DNA of 64,000 nt from CAZEKB01 sp964512225 (GCA_964512225.1 CAZEKB010000029.1:1-64000); one strand, 5' to 3'. Counted from the first letter of the stretch, positions 16,498 through 25,364 are shown. A program made the numbers and translations. Notes: generated by a model from the letters alone, not told the origin.

Positions 16498-19400
16498 CGA
16501 ACTCGAACCACGACCCCTCCCTCTCGCGGCGCGGCTTCCTCGGCGCTACGGCGGCGGCGGCGTCCGCGACCGCGCTCACCGGCTGCGACTCCTCCCTCGT
16601 CCCCGCGATCATGCGCAAGCCGCGGGAGTACATCCTCCCCCACAGCTCGCGCCCCGAGGACCTCGTCCCCGGCCGCGCGCTCAAGTACGCGACCACCGCG
16701 TACGCGTCGGGTGACGTCGCCGGCCTGCTGGTCGAGAGCCAGGACGGCCGACCGACGAAGATCTACGGCAACCCCAACCACCCCGCCTCGGGGGGCGGCG
16801 TCGACGCGCGCACCCAGTCCGAGATCATGCGGATGTGGGACGGCGACCGGCTGCGCACGCCGAAGAAGGCGGGCGCGGACGCGTCCTGGGCCGACTTCGA
16901 CCAGGCCCTCGCGTCCCTCGCGGGCGCCGGGGCGGCCGTCCTGATGGAGAACGACCCGTCGCCGACGCTCATCCGCCTGCTCCGCGAGCTGCGCGCGAAG
17001 AACGCGGGCGTCAAGGTCTACATGCACGACGCGGGCGACGACGAGAACGCTCGCGCGGGCGCCTCCCTGATCGGCCTCGGTCCGAACGACGCGGGCGCGG
17101 GGCTGCGCCAGGTCGTGGACCTCTCCGGCGCGAAGGCGGTCCTCGCCCTCGACTCCGACTTCCTCGGCTCCGGCGCGGGTTCGGTCCGGCACGCCCGGGG
17201 TTGGGCCGCCGCGAAGCGCATCGAGGGGCAGGACGAGCCCGCGGACGCGCGTCTGTACGTGGTCGAGCCCGGCTTCACCATCACCGGCGCCACCGCCGAC
17301 AACCGCCTGCGCATGAAGTCGGCGGACATCGGTGGGTTCCTCGCGGCCCTCGTGGGCAAGCTCGGGGCCTCGGTCCCCGGCGGGGCGAGCGTCGCCGCGG
17401 CGGCGGGCTCGGCGAAGGCCGACGGCGCGGCCGCCAAGTGGGTCGACGTGGTCGCCGAGGACCTCGTGGCGGCGGGCGGCGCGGCGGTCGTCCTGGTGGG
17501 CGAGCAGCAGCCCGCGGCGGTCCACGCCCTGGCCTACTTCGCGAACATCGCGCTCGGCGCGGTGGGCAACACGGTCGCCTGGGTGCCTCGCACGCAGGCC
17601 CGCTTCGACGGCGGGATCGCCGCCCTCGCGGCCGCCCTCGACGGCGGCTCGGTCGAGGCCCTGGTGATGCTCGGCGGCAACCCCTCCTACACCGCCCCGG
17701 CGGACCTCGACTTCGCCGCCAAGCTCGGCAAGGCGGGGACCAGCGTCCACCTGACGGTCGCCCCCAACGAGACGACGGCGGGGGCCTCCTGGGCCGTGCC
17801 CGGCGCCCACTTCCTCGAGGCGTGGGGCGACAGCCGCTCCGAAGACGGCACCGCCGCCATCCAGCAGCCGCTGGTCGCCCCGATCTTCGGGGGCCTGTCG
17901 GCCATCGAGGTCGTGGCCCGGCTCGCGGGCGCGGCGAAGACCGACGGCTACTCGCAGGTGCGCGCCACCTGGGAGGGCGCTCCGACCTTCGAGCGCGACT
18001 GGAACCGCTGGCTGCACGTCGGCGTGATCGCGGACTCCGCGCACGCGGCCGTGGACCCCACCGGTCGGGCCCCCTCGGACGATCCCGAGCCCCCCCCCAC
18101 GGACGACGCGACGGGCGCCGCCGCCGACACGCTCGCCGCGGGCGACGGGTCGGCCGAGGCCACCCCCGCTCCCTCCGCCCCGACGTTCGCCGCGGCCTGG
18201 GCCGGGCTCGCGTCGGCCATGCCCGCCGCCTCCGGCGCGGCCGGCTTCGAGCTCGTCTTCCAGCTCTCGCCCACGGTCTACGACGGCCGATACGCGAACG
18301 TCGGCTGGCTCCTCGAGCTGCCCGACCCCATCAGCAAGCTGGTCTGGGACAACGCGGCCGAGATGTCGCCCACCACGGCCAAGAAGCTCGGCGTGGCCAA
18401 CGGCGACCTCGTGAACATCACGAGCGGCGGTCGCTCCCTGGCGCTCCCAACCTGGACCGTCCCCGGCATCACCGAGGACGTCGTGGTGGCGAAGCTCGGC
18501 TGGGGCCGCACCGCCGGAGGCACCTACGGCACCGGCAGGGGCTTCGACGCGGGCAAGCTCCGCGGCAGCGACGCTCCCTGGTTCGCGCCCGCGGACGTGG
18601 AGAAGGGCTCGGGCGACTACGAGCTGGTCTCGGCGCAGCCCTCGGGTCGCCTCGAGGCGACGGCCCACATCCCCGTCCTCGACATCACCGTCGAGTACCC
18701 CGCGCGCCCGATCGCGGTGGCGGTGCCGGCGGCCGACTACGTCAAGTCCCTCGCCGAGCTGCACGCCGACGGCAAGGGCGGCGGTCACGGTGAGGGCGAC
18801 GGTCACGGCAAGGGCGACGGTCACGGCGACGGCGGCGATCACGGCGGGGGTCACGGCGAGAGCCACGCGCCCGAGAAGATCGTCGGCAAGGGCCGCCTGA
18901 ACATCCTGCCCCACCCGCTGATGGAGCCCGTCTCCATCTACGACCAGACCACGGTGCGGACCGGTCAGCAGTGGGGCATGTCCATCGACCTGAACGCGTG
19001 CACGGGCTGCAACTCCTGCACCATCGCGTGCAACGCCGAGAACAACATCTCGGTCGTGGGCAAGGACCGGGTCGGGGATGGCCGCGAGATGCACTGGATC
19101 CGGCTCGATCGCTACTTCACCGGCGATCGGGACGAGCCCGAGGCGATCTTCCAGCCGATGCCCTGCGCTCAGTGCGAGACGGCGCCGTGCGAGCAGGTGT
19201 GCCCCGTGGGGGCCACCATCCACAGCCCCGAAGGCCTCAACGACATGACCTACAACCGCTGCATCGGCACGCGGTACTGCGCAAACAACTGCCCCTACAA
19301 GGTCCGGCGCTACAACTTCTTCGCCTACAGCAAGGAGAACGAGGCGGCCAACCCGATGGTGCAGATGCAGCGCAACCCGAACGTCACGGTTCGGTTCCGC

Positions 19401-19685
19401 GGCGTCATGGAGAAGTGCACGTACTGCGTGCAGCGCATCACCGCGGCGAAGATCGACGCGAAGGTCGGCGGAGACTCCAACGTCCCCGACGGCGTGATCT
19501 CCACCGCTTGCCAGCAGGCCTGCCCCACCGACGCGATCGTCTTCGGCGACGTGGCGAACCCCGAGTCGCTCGTCAGCAAGCTGAAGGCTCAGCCGCGTGA
19601 CTACGGCGTGCTCGAAGACCTGAACGTCCACCCGCGGACGACGTACCTCGCGCGCGTCCGCAACCCGAACCCGGAGCTCGCGTAG
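16494..19685 (+). CDS. actB: Alternative complex III subunit ActB, iron-sulfur protein
   Basis: A 1,063-residue periplasmic subunit. A Tat signal (SLSRRGFLGATA, 9-20) fits export after cofactor insertion. The N-terminal ~700 residues resemble a molybdopterin oxidoreductase fold, which in ActB carries no molybdenum. Residues from ~830 form a four-cluster ferredoxin domain: CTGCNSCTIAC, CAQCETAPCEQVCP, CIGTRYCANNCPYK, CTYC plus ACQQACPTD. Between them is an unusual Gly/His/Asp linker (18770-18870, GHGEGDGHGKGDGHGDGG). A Pro/Asp/Thr-rich insertion (~525-565) precedes the second half of the MopB-like domain. Confidence 0.95.
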   Translation: MTNSNHDPSLSRRGFLGATAAAASATALTGCDSSLVPAIMRKPREYILPHSSRPEDLVPGRALKYATTAYASGDVAGLLVESQDGRPTKIYGNPNHPASGGGVDARTQSEIMRMWDGDRLRTPKKAGADASWADFDQALASLAGAGAAVLMENDPSPTLIRLLRELRAKNAGVKVYMHDAGDDENARAGASLIGLGPNDAGAGLRQVVDLSGAKAVLALDSDFLGSGAGSVRHARGWAAAKRIEGQDEPADARLYVVEPGFTITGATADNRLRMKSADIGGFLAALVGKLGASVPGGASVAAAAGSAKADGAAAKWVDVVAEDLVAAGGAAVVLVGEQQPAAVHALAYFANIALGAVGNTVAWVPRTQARFDGGIAALAAALDGGSVEALVMLGGNPSYTAPADLDFAAKLGKAGTSVHLTVAPNETTAGASWAVPGAHFLEAWGDSRSEDGTAAIQQPLVAPIFGGLSAIEVVARLAGAAKTDGYSQVRATWEGAPTFERDWNRWLHVGVIADSAHAAVDPTGRAPSDDPEPPPTDDATGAAADTLAAGDGSAEATPAPSAPTFAAAWAGLASAMPAASGAAGFELVFQLSPTVYDGRYANVGWLLELPDPISKLVWDNAAEMSPTTAKKLGVANGDLVNITSGGRSLALPTWTVPGITEDVVVAKLGWGRTAGGTYGTGRGFDAGKLRGSDAPWFAPADVEKGSGDYELVSAQPSGRLEATAHIPVLDITVEYPARPIAVAVPAADYVKSLAELHADGKGGGHGEGDGHGKGDGHGDGGDHGGGHGESHAPEKIVGKGRLNILPHPLMEPVSIYDQTTVRTGQQWGMSIDLNACTGCNSCTIACNAENNISVVGKDRVGDGREMHWIRLDRYFTGDRDEPEAIFQPMPCAQCETAPCEQVCPVGATIHSPEGLNDMTYNRCIGTRYCANNCPYKVRRYNFFAYSKENEAANPMVQMQRNPNVTVRFRGVMEKCTYCVQRITAAKIDAKVGGDSNVPDGVISTACQQACPTDAIVFGDVANPESLVSKLKAQPRDYGVLEDLNVHPRTTYLARVRNPNPELA

Positions 19686-19687
19686 TC

Positions 19688-21121
19688 ATGACGACCACGG
19701 TCTATACGGACGCCGACCAGCTCGCCGATCCCGTCGCGGAACGTGCCCCGCTCGTCCTCGGAGGGCTCGACTTCCACGGGCTCACGGAGCTCGTCGCCCG
19801 TCCCGTCGAGCGCCCCACGCCCCCCGGGTGGTGGATCGCCTTCCTCATCTCCTTCGCGCTGCTGGGCGTCTACGGCATCTCCGTCGCCTGGCTGGTCTGG
19901 GAAGGCACCGGCGTCTGGGGTCTCAACAACCCCGTCAGCTGGGGCTGGGCGATCGTCAACTTCGTCTTCTGGGTCGGCATCGGCCACGCAGGGACGCTGA
20001 TCTCGGCGATCCTCTTCCTCTTCCGGCAGCAGTGGCGGACGGGCATCAACCGCGCCGCCGAGGCGATGACGCTCTTCGCCGTGGCCTGCGCGCTGTCGTT
20101 CCCGACGATCCACGTCGGCCGCATCTGGCTCCTGCCGTACGTGTTCCCGTACCCCAACCAGATGTGGGTCTGGCCGAACTTCCGGTCGCCGCTGCTGTGG
20201 GACGTGTTCGCGGTGTCCATCTACGGCACGGTGTCGCTGCTTTTCTGGTACGCGGGCCTCATCCCGGACCTCGCCACCATGCGCGACCGGGCCACGAGCA
20301 AGTACCGTCGCCTCGCTTACGGCTTCTTCGCCCTGGGCTGGCGCGGCTCGCACCGCCACTGGGTCAACTACGAGTCGGCGTACCTCACGCTGGCGGGCAT
20401 GGCGACGCCCCTCGTGCTCTCCGTGCACACCATCGTCTCCTTCGACTTCGCCATCTCCCAGCTGCCCGGCTGGCACACCACGATCTTCCCGCCCTACTTC
20501 GTCGCGGGCGCGATCTTCTCCGGCTTCGCGATGGTGCTGACGCTGCTCATCCCGAGCCGCGTCATCTTCGACCTCCGGGACGTCATCACGATCCGCCACG
20601 TCGAGAACATGGCCAAGATCTGCCTGCTGACCGGTTCCATGGTCGGGTACGCGTACGCGATGGAGTTCTTCATCGCCTGGTACTCGGGCAACGACTACGA
20701 GTCGTTCGCCTTCGTGAACCGCGCGTTCGGCCCGTACTGGTGGGCGTACTGGACGATGATGACCTGCAACGTCCTGAGTCCGCAGCTCTTCTGGTTCAGG
20801 AAGATCCGCACCAACGTCGTCGCGGTCTTCATCATCAGCATCTTCATCAACATCGGGATGTGGTTCGAGCGGTTCGTCATCACGGTGACGTCGCTCGCCA
20901 ACGACTTCCTCCCGAGCTCCTGGGGTTACTTCAGCCCCACCATCTGGGACCTCGGCTGCCTCGTCGGCAGCTTCGGCCTCTTCTTCACCCTCTACACGCT
21001 GTTCGTGCGGTTCCTCCCGCAGGTCGCGATGGCCGAGGTGAAGGCGGTCCTGCCCGAGGCCAGCCCGCACCACCCGAGCTGGAACCACGACGCAGACCAC
21101 GCAGAGGAAGGTGCGCACTGA
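19688..21121 (+). CDS. actC: Alternative complex III subunit ActC, NrfD-like membrane protein
   Basis: The 477-residue protein is the larger of two NrfD/PsrC-type quinol-binding subunits and spans the membrane about ten times. Recognisable segments are PPGWWIAFLISFALLG, NFVFWVGIGHAGTLISAIL, HRHWVNYESAYLTLAG and FEFFIAWYSGN-like helices. The short cytoplasmic N-terminus (LVLGGLDFHGLTE) is typical of ActC. It starts 2 bp after actB and overlaps the next gene by 1 bp. It likely oxidises menaquinol or ubiquinol and passes electrons to ActB/ActA. Confidence 0.95.
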   Translation: MTTTVYTDADQLADPVAERAPLVLGGLDFHGLTELVARPVERPTPPGWWIAFLISFALLGVYGISVAWLVWEGTGVWGLNNPVSWGWAIVNFVFWVGIGHAGTLISAILFLFRQQWRTGINRAAEAMTLFAVACALSFPTIHVGRIWLLPYVFPYPNQMWVWPNFRSPLLWDVFAVSIYGTVSLLFWYAGLIPDLATMRDRATSKYRRLAYGFFALGWRGSHRHWVNYESAYLTLAGMATPLVLSVHTIVSFDFAISQLPGWHTTIFPPYFVAGAIFSGFAMVLTLLIPSRVIFDLRDVITIRHVENMAKICLLTGSMVGYAYAMEFFIAWYSGNDYESFAFVNRAFGPYWWAYWTMMTCNVLSPQLFWFRKIRTNVVAVFIISIFINIGMWFERFVITVTSLANDFLPSSWGYFSPTIWDLGCLVGSFGLFFTLYTLFVRFLPQVAMAEVKAVLPEASPHHPSWNHDADHAEEGAH

Positions 21122-21657
21122 TGTCCGACGTCAAGCACTTCGGGGCGCTCGCCGAGTTCACCGACCCGGCGCAGCTCTATCACGCCTGTGAGAAGGTCCG
21201 CGACGCGGGCTTCAAGGTCTGGGATGCCCACACGCCGTACCCGGTCCACGGTCTCGAGAAGGCGATGGGCCTGGGACGCAGCCTCGTGCCCTACATCGTC
21301 TTCGTCGCGGGCATCACCGGCGCCGTCACGGGTTTCGCGATGCAGGCCTGGGTGTCGATGGTCGCCCAGCCGTCGGTCATCTCCGCCAAGCCGATGCTCT
21401 CCTGGCAGGCCTTCATCCCCGTCACTTTCGAGCTCGGCATCCTGTTCGGCTCGGTGGGCGCTCTGGTGGGGATGCTCGCCCTCAACAAGCTGCCGCAGCT
21501 GTACCACTCGCTGTTCCACAGCGAGCGCTTCGAGCGCTTCTCGGACGACCGCTTCTTCATCTCGATCGAAGCGAAGGATCCGCAGTTCGACGCGGCCGCG
21601 ACCGTCACCTTCCTCGAAGGCCTCGGTTCGTCCCACGTCGAGCTGGTGGAGGACTGA
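21121..21657 (+). CDS. actD: Alternative complex III subunit ActD
   Basis: A 178-residue DUF3341-family protein. Soluble ends enclose two membrane helices (VPYIVFVAGITGAVTGF and FELGILFGSVGALVGML), with the conserved opening GALAEFTDPAQLYHACEKVR. The FNRLPQLYHSLF-like loop (NKLPQLYHSLFHSERFERFS) is also family-typical. It is a structural subunit and carries no cofactor. It is translationally coupled to actC. Confidence 0.92.
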   Translation: MSDVKHFGALAEFTDPAQLYHACEKVRDAGFKVWDAHTPYPVHGLEKAMGLGRSLVPYIVFVAGITGAVTGFAMQAWVSMVAQPSVISAKPMLSWQAFIPVTFELGILFGSVGALVGMLALNKLPQLYHSLFHSERFERFSDDRFFISIEAKDPQFDAAATVTFLEGLGSSHVELVED

Positions 21658-21661
21658 AACG

Positions 21662-22237
21662 ATGCGTCCCACCCTCATCCTCGCCGCGCTCGTCGCGGTG
21701 TTCGCCCTGGGCTGCCAGGAGACGATCAAGAAGGAGAGCCCGATCCACCCCAACTGGAACATGGATCAGGATCTCCGCATCGACCCCCAGGAGCCCGCGC
21801 CGAGCGACGTCTTCCCGGACGGCCGCGGCATGCGCACGCCCGTCGAGGGCACGATCGCCGTCGGCAGCCTCCGCGAGGACGACCACTACTGGCGCGGGAA
21901 GGTCGAAGGCGAGTTCGCCAAGGCCCTGCCGCCCACGCTCACCCTGGACGCGGCCTTCGTCGCCCGGGGCAAGGACCGGTACGACATCTTCTGTGCGCCC
22001 TGCCACGACGCGGCGGGGACGGGCAACGGGACGGTCGCGAGCCGGGGGATCACCCAGCCGCCGACGTTCCACTCGGCGTACCTCAAGAGCTTCCCGGTCG
22101 GGCAGCTCTTCGACGTGATTACCAGCGGTGTGAGGTCGATGCCCTCGTACGCCGCGCAGATTCCGGCGGAAGACCGCTGGGCGATCGCCACCTACGTGCG
22201 AGCGCTCCAGGTCGCCGGCGTCGAGACCTCCGAGTAG
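21662..22237 (+). CDS. actE: Alternative complex III subunit ActE, monohaem cytochrome c lipoprotein
   Basis: A 191-residue lipoprotein (lipobox FALGC, Cys18) with one haem site CAPCH (~110). A candidate distal Met occurs in RSMPSYAAQI, followed by the EDRWAIATYVRAL helix that ends class I cytochromes c. The N-terminal stretch (MRTPVEGTIAVG) is shared by ActE proteins. It likely hands electrons from ActA to the terminal oxidase or to a soluble carrier. It starts 4 bp after actD. Confidence 0.93.
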   Translation: MRPTLILAALVAVFALGCQETIKKESPIHPNWNMDQDLRIDPQEPAPSDVFPDGRGMRTPVEGTIAVGSLREDDHYWRGKVEGEFAKALPPTLTLDAAFVARGKDRYDIFCAPCHDAAGTGNGTVASRGITQPPTFHSAYLKSFPVGQLFDVITSGVRSMPSYAAQIPAEDRWAIATYVRALQVAGVETSE

Positions 22238-22253
22238 GCGAGGGGATACTTCG

Positions 22254-23468
22254 ATGGCACACGGACACGCAATCACGCTGCCGACGGCCGAGGAAGTCAC
22301 GCTTCCCGCCGGGCACTCCTGGGGCAAGCTCCCGATGGTCGGGCTGGTGCTCGGCGTCGTCGGCCTCGCCGCTACCTTCGCCCTCGGGCAGGGCGACAAG
22401 GGCCAGCTGTATCACAGCTACCTGGTCGCGTTCCTCTACTTCCTGAGCCTCGGGCTCGGCGCCCTCTTCTTCGTCATCGTCCAGTTCGCGGCGAAGGCGG
22501 GCTGGTCGGTCGTCGTCCGCCGGACGGCGGAGAGCTTCACCGCGCCGCTGCCGGTCATGCTGCTGCTCTTCATCCCCGTGGTCCTGGGGATGCACGACCT
22601 CTACCACTGGACGCACGCGGACGCCGTCGCCAACGACAAGATCCTGCAGTGGAAGGAGCCCTACCTGAACCAGGGCTTCTTCCTCGCGCGCGCGCTCGTG
22701 TACTTCGGGGTCTGGGCGGGGCTGTCGCTCTTCTTCCGGCGCACCAGCCGCAGGCAGGACACCGAGGGGGGCGTCGACCTCACCCGGCGCATGCAGAAGA
22801 TGGCGGGCCCGGCCGTCGCGCTCTTCGCCTTCTCACTGACGTTCGCGGCCCTGGACTGGGGCATGTCCCTGGACCCGCACTGGTACTCCACCATGTGGGG
22901 CGTCTACTACTTCGCGGGCGCGTGGGTGTCCTTCAACGCCCTGCTCGCGGTGCTGCACCTGCTCATGGAGAAGCAGGGCCTGCTCCGCGGCATCGTGCAC
23001 ATGGAGCACTACCACGACCTCGGGAAGCTGATCTTCGCGTTCATGGTCTTCTGGACCTACATCGCGTTCAGCCAGTACTTCCTGATCTGGTACGCGAACA
23101 TCCCCGAAGAGACCATGTGGTTCGCGCACCGCGCGGGCTCCAGCTGGGAGACGATGGGGATCATCCTCATGGTCGGCCACTTCGGGCTGCCGTTCCTGTT
23201 CCTCATCCAGCGCAAGGTCAAGCGGCATCGCGGGACGCTCATGTTCGGCGCCCTGTGGATGCTCGTCATGCACTACGTCGACATCTACTACATCGTGATG
23301 CCCGGCTTCCACAAGGCGGGCGTGCACTTCGCGGCCGTGGACGTCGCGGCGTTCGTGGGCGTCGGCGGCATCTTCTTCGGCGTCGCCACCCTGGCGATGA
23401 AGAAGGCCCCGCTCATCCCGGTGAAGGACCCGCGGCTCCCCGCGTCCATCTCCTTCGAGAACTTCTAG
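22254..23468 (+). CDS. actF: Alternative complex III subunit ActF, second NrfD-like membrane protein
   Basis: A 404-residue protein with about ten membrane helices, the second quinol-related core subunit. Motifs include YLVAFLYFLSLGLGALFFVI, LDWGMSLDPHWYSTMWGVYY and FSQYFLIWYANIPEE, all characteristic of ActF. Its N-terminus is cytoplasmic. It sits 16 bp after actE and completes the actABCDEF set. No gene appears missing from the complex. Confidence 0.93.
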   Translation: MAHGHAITLPTAEEVTLPAGHSWGKLPMVGLVLGVVGLAATFALGQGDKGQLYHSYLVAFLYFLSLGLGALFFVIVQFAAKAGWSVVVRRTAESFTAPLPVMLLLFIPVVLGMHDLYHWTHADAVANDKILQWKEPYLNQGFFLARALVYFGVWAGLSLFFRRTSRRQDTEGGVDLTRRMQKMAGPAVALFAFSLTFAALDWGMSLDPHWYSTMWGVYYFAGAWVSFNALLAVLHLLMEKQGLLRGIVHMEHYHDLGKLIFAFMVFWTYIAFSQYFLIWYANIPEETMWFAHRAGSSWETMGIILMVGHFGLPFLFLIQRKVKRHRGTLMFGALWMLVMHYVDIYYIVMPGFHKAGVHFAAVDVAAFVGVGGIFFGVATLAMKKAPLIPVKDPRLPASISFENF

Positions 23469-23477
23469 GAGGGCTCC

Positions 23478-24116
23478 GTGGCCGACACCGCCAAGCCGAG
23501 CTTCGTCGACTCCGATCCGCCGATCGCGTCGATCCTGATCTTCCTCTTCGTCTGCACGGCGCTGTTCATCGGCATCGCCTTCGAGCTCTCGGGGCTGCGC
23601 GCCCGAGGCACGGAGGGCTCGACGGTCCCGGCCTCCACCGAGGCCCTGGCCGCCGTGCACGCCCACGAGGCCGCCGCCATGGACGACTCGCGACTCGCCG
23701 CCGCCATGGAGCAGGTCGCGGGCGACCCCTCCCTGCTCGAGGGCGTGGCGATGGCGGGCGCGGGCACCGATGTCGCGTCCGACGAGGACCCGCTCGTGAC
23801 GAAGGGCCGAGAGCTCTACGCCAGCAAGACCTGCATCGCCTGCCACTCGCTGGACGGCACGAAGGGTGTCGGTCCGTCGTGGAAGGACGTCCTCGGCGTG
23901 GACCGCAAGCTGGTCGACGGCTCGACCGTCGCCATCGACGACGCCTACCTCCGGTCGTCCATCACGGACCCGAACGGGCAGATCGCGGACGGCTTCGCGC
24001 CGTCGATGCCGCCGGTGCCGCTCGAGGACGTGGAGCTCGACGCCCTGGTCGCCTTCATCAAGGCCCAGAGCGCGGCCGCCGAGGGTGCGCCCGAAGACGG
24101 AGCCGCTCCCGAGTAG
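23478..24116 (+). CDS. Membrane-anchored monohaem cytochrome c
   Basis: The 212-residue product has one N-terminal helix (~16-36, SILIFLFVCTALFIGIAF), a ~70-residue Ala/Glu spacer and a cytochrome domain. That domain has CIACH, KGVGPSW and the distal Met in APSMPPVP. The domain closely resembles the cytochrome c tail found on caa3-type oxidase subunit II (GSTVAIDDAYLRSSI). However, the CuA cupredoxin domain is absent, so it is not CoxB. It probably shuttles electrons from the Act complex to an oxidase encoded elsewhere. It is the last gene of the operon. GTG start. Confidence 0.88.
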   Translation: MADTAKPSFVDSDPPIASILIFLFVCTALFIGIAFELSGLRARGTEGSTVPASTEALAAVHAHEAAAMDDSRLAAAMEQVAGDPSLLEGVAMAGAGTDVASDEDPLVTKGRELYASKTCIACHSLDGTKGVGPSWKDVLGVDRKLVDGSTVAIDDAYLRSSITDPNGQIADGFAPSMPPVPLEDVELDALVAFIKAQSAAAEGAPEDGAAPE

Positions 24117-24135
24117 CCCGATCCCCGGAGACGAC

Positions 24136-24167
24136 CGAAGGGGAGCCTCTCGCGGGGCTCCCCTTCG
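24136..24167. terminator. Hairpin between the act operon and tRNA-Phe
   Basis: A 12-bp perfect stem (CGAAGGGGAGCC / GGCTCCCCTTCG) with an 8-nt loop begins 20 bp after the act operon's last stop. It also lies just past the 3' end of the convergent tRNA gene. No T-tract follows on either strand. It is well placed as a shared, possibly factor-assisted, terminator or a 3'-end processing structure. Confidence 0.6.
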
Positions 24168-24184
24168 TCGTTCTGGATGCGGGA

Positions 24185-24260
24185 TGGTGGGCAGGGAGGG
24201 AATTGAACCCCCGACACGGGGATTTTCAATCCCCTGCTCTACCGACTGAGCTACCTGCCC
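24185..24260 (-). tRNA. tRNA-Phe (anticodon GAA), CCA encoded
   Basis: Reading the minus strand from 24260: a perfect 7-bp acceptor stem (GGGCAGG/CCTGCCC), a D-arm with AGTCGGTAGA, and a 5-bp anticodon stem GGGGA/TCCCC enclosing TTGAAAA (anticodon GAA). The T-arm is GGGGG-TTCAATT-CCCTC. The discriminator is A (24188) and the CCA end is encoded (24187-24185). Confidence 0.97.
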
Positions 24261-24302
24261 GCGTCGCGCGTCGGATCCGGTCCGCCCCGCGAAGCGCGGC
24301 GG

Positions 24303-24331
24303 AATGTACGAAGGGCCTCCGGCGCTGTCAA
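24303..24331 (-). promoter_or_regulatory. Promoter of tRNA-Phe
   Basis: On the minus strand TTGACA (24331-24326), a 17-bp spacer and TACATT (24308-24303) form a near-consensus sigma-70 promoter 43 bp before the tRNA 5' end. A G+C-only discriminator-like stretch follows (CCGCCGCGC), typical of growth-rate-controlled stable-RNA promoters. Confidence 0.75.
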
Positions 24332-24382
24332 CCGGTCACGGGACCCGAGCACGCGCGCTCTCGGTCCTTTAAGGTGCCGCCG

Positions 24383-24688
24383 ATGCGACCGCTCCTGCTG
24401 CTCCTGATCGTCTCCCTCTTCGCGCCCGGCTGCGCGAACGAGTGCGACACCGCCTGCTCCGCGCAGGCCGACTACTTCGAGCGCTGCCTCGATACCTGGG
24501 GGACCACGTGGGAAGAGAACTCCTACGACTCCAAGCAGGACTACCTGGCACGCTGCCGGGCGGTCTACGGGGATCAGCTCGACGCGGAGGATGAGGGCAC
24601 CGACGAGTACCTCGAGCTCCTCGCGATCTGCGACGGCAACCTCGCGCGGGCGGAGTCCGATACCGACTGCGAGACCCTGATCGAGTAG
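24383..24688 (+). CDS. Small Cys-rich lipoprotein
   Basis: A 101-residue predicted lipoprotein (lipobox APGC, Cys18). The mature part has six further Cys residues (CDTAC, RCL, RCR, IC, DC) and many acidic residues. It is related to the next gene: both start NECD/DDCxxxC, both have a C-x-D/Q-x-W-x-T/E-W spacing and both have a QDY/RDF...C...Y/I motif. ATG 24383 is preceded by AAGG at 8 bp. Function is unknown. Disulfide-stabilised periplasmic helical folding is likely. Confidence 0.75.
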   Translation: MRPLLLLLIVSLFAPGCANECDTACSAQADYFERCLDTWGTTWEENSYDSKQDYLARCRAVYGDQLDAEDEGTDEYLELLAICDGNLARAESDTDCETLIE

Positions 24689-24707
24689 CGCCCGGCGGGT
24701 GCTTCCG

Positions 24708-24736
24708 TTGATTCGCCGGAGTGCTTGCCATAAGAT
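24708..24736 (+). promoter_or_regulatory. Candidate promoter of the second Cys-rich lipoprotein gene
   Basis: TTGATT (24708-24713), a 17-bp spacer and TAAGAT (24731-24736) give a predicted start near 24743. The leader would be about 50 nt and contains GGGGAAAA before the ATG at 24793. Confidence 0.45.
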
Positions 24737-24792
24737 GCCGCGTCTTTGCTGGCGGGCGACCCTAAGCCCCCGCCGTTACAGGGGAAAACTCG

Positions 24793-25359
24793 ATGCACAC
24801 CCTTCGTTCCCTGCTCGTGGTCGTCGCCGTCCTCGTTCCCGTGTTCCTCAGCTCCGGCTGCGCCGACGACTGCCGCGCCTACTGCCAGGACACGGGCGAC
24901 CTCCTCGGGGGCTGCCTGCAGGACTACGAGATCACCTGGGCGGACGTCGGTGACGGGTACACGAACGAACGCGACTTCGTGAACCAGTGCCGGACCGGCA
25001 TCGAAGAGCAGATCCTCGCGGACCAGGAAGCGACCTGCGACGGCGCCGAAGGCGACGCCCTCCGCGACTGCCAGAACACAGTGGAGCAGGGCACGCTGAG
25101 CGCCTGCCGCGAGAGCACCGCGGCCCTCCGCACGTCCTGCTCGGCGGGCTGGCGCAACGCCCTCGAGTACATCCCCGACCTGTACGAGCCCGAAGAGCCG
25201 ACCCCCGAAGAGGGCGACGACGACGACTCCGCGGGCGACGACGACGACTCGGCGGGCGACGACGACGACGCGGGCGACGACGACGACGCGGGCGACGACG
25301 ACGACTCCGCCACGGACGACGACGACGCGGTCGACGACGACGACTCCGCCGGCGGCTGA
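24793..25359 (+). CDS. Cys-rich lipoprotein with Asp-block tail
   Basis: A 188-residue lipoprotein (lipobox SSGC) related to its upstream neighbour. The Cys-rich domain (~24-120) starts DDCRAYCQDTG and continues with CLQDYEITWADVGDG. The C-terminus (~140-188) is almost entirely DDDD blocks joined by SAG, AG or SAT, ending SAGG. It is the reverse arrangement of the beta-lactamase-like lipoprotein (3772-5229), whose Asp blocks lie at the N-terminus. The Asp tail may bind cations or act as a surface spacer. Function is unknown. Confidence 0.75.
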   Translation: MHTLRSLLVVVAVLVPVFLSSGCADDCRAYCQDTGDLLGGCLQDYEITWADVGDGYTNERDFVNQCRTGIEEQILADQEATCDGAEGDALRDCQNTVEQGTLSACRESTAALRTSCSAGWRNALEYIPDLYEPEEPTPEEGDDDDSAGDDDDSAGDDDDAGDDDDAGDDDDSATDDDDAVDDDDSAGG

Positions 25360-25364
25360 GCCCG

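Noticed and set aside
23478..24116. Cytochrome oxidase subunit II (coxB)
   Set aside because: The haem domain resembles a CoxB tail, but the two-helix CuA cupredoxin region is absent.
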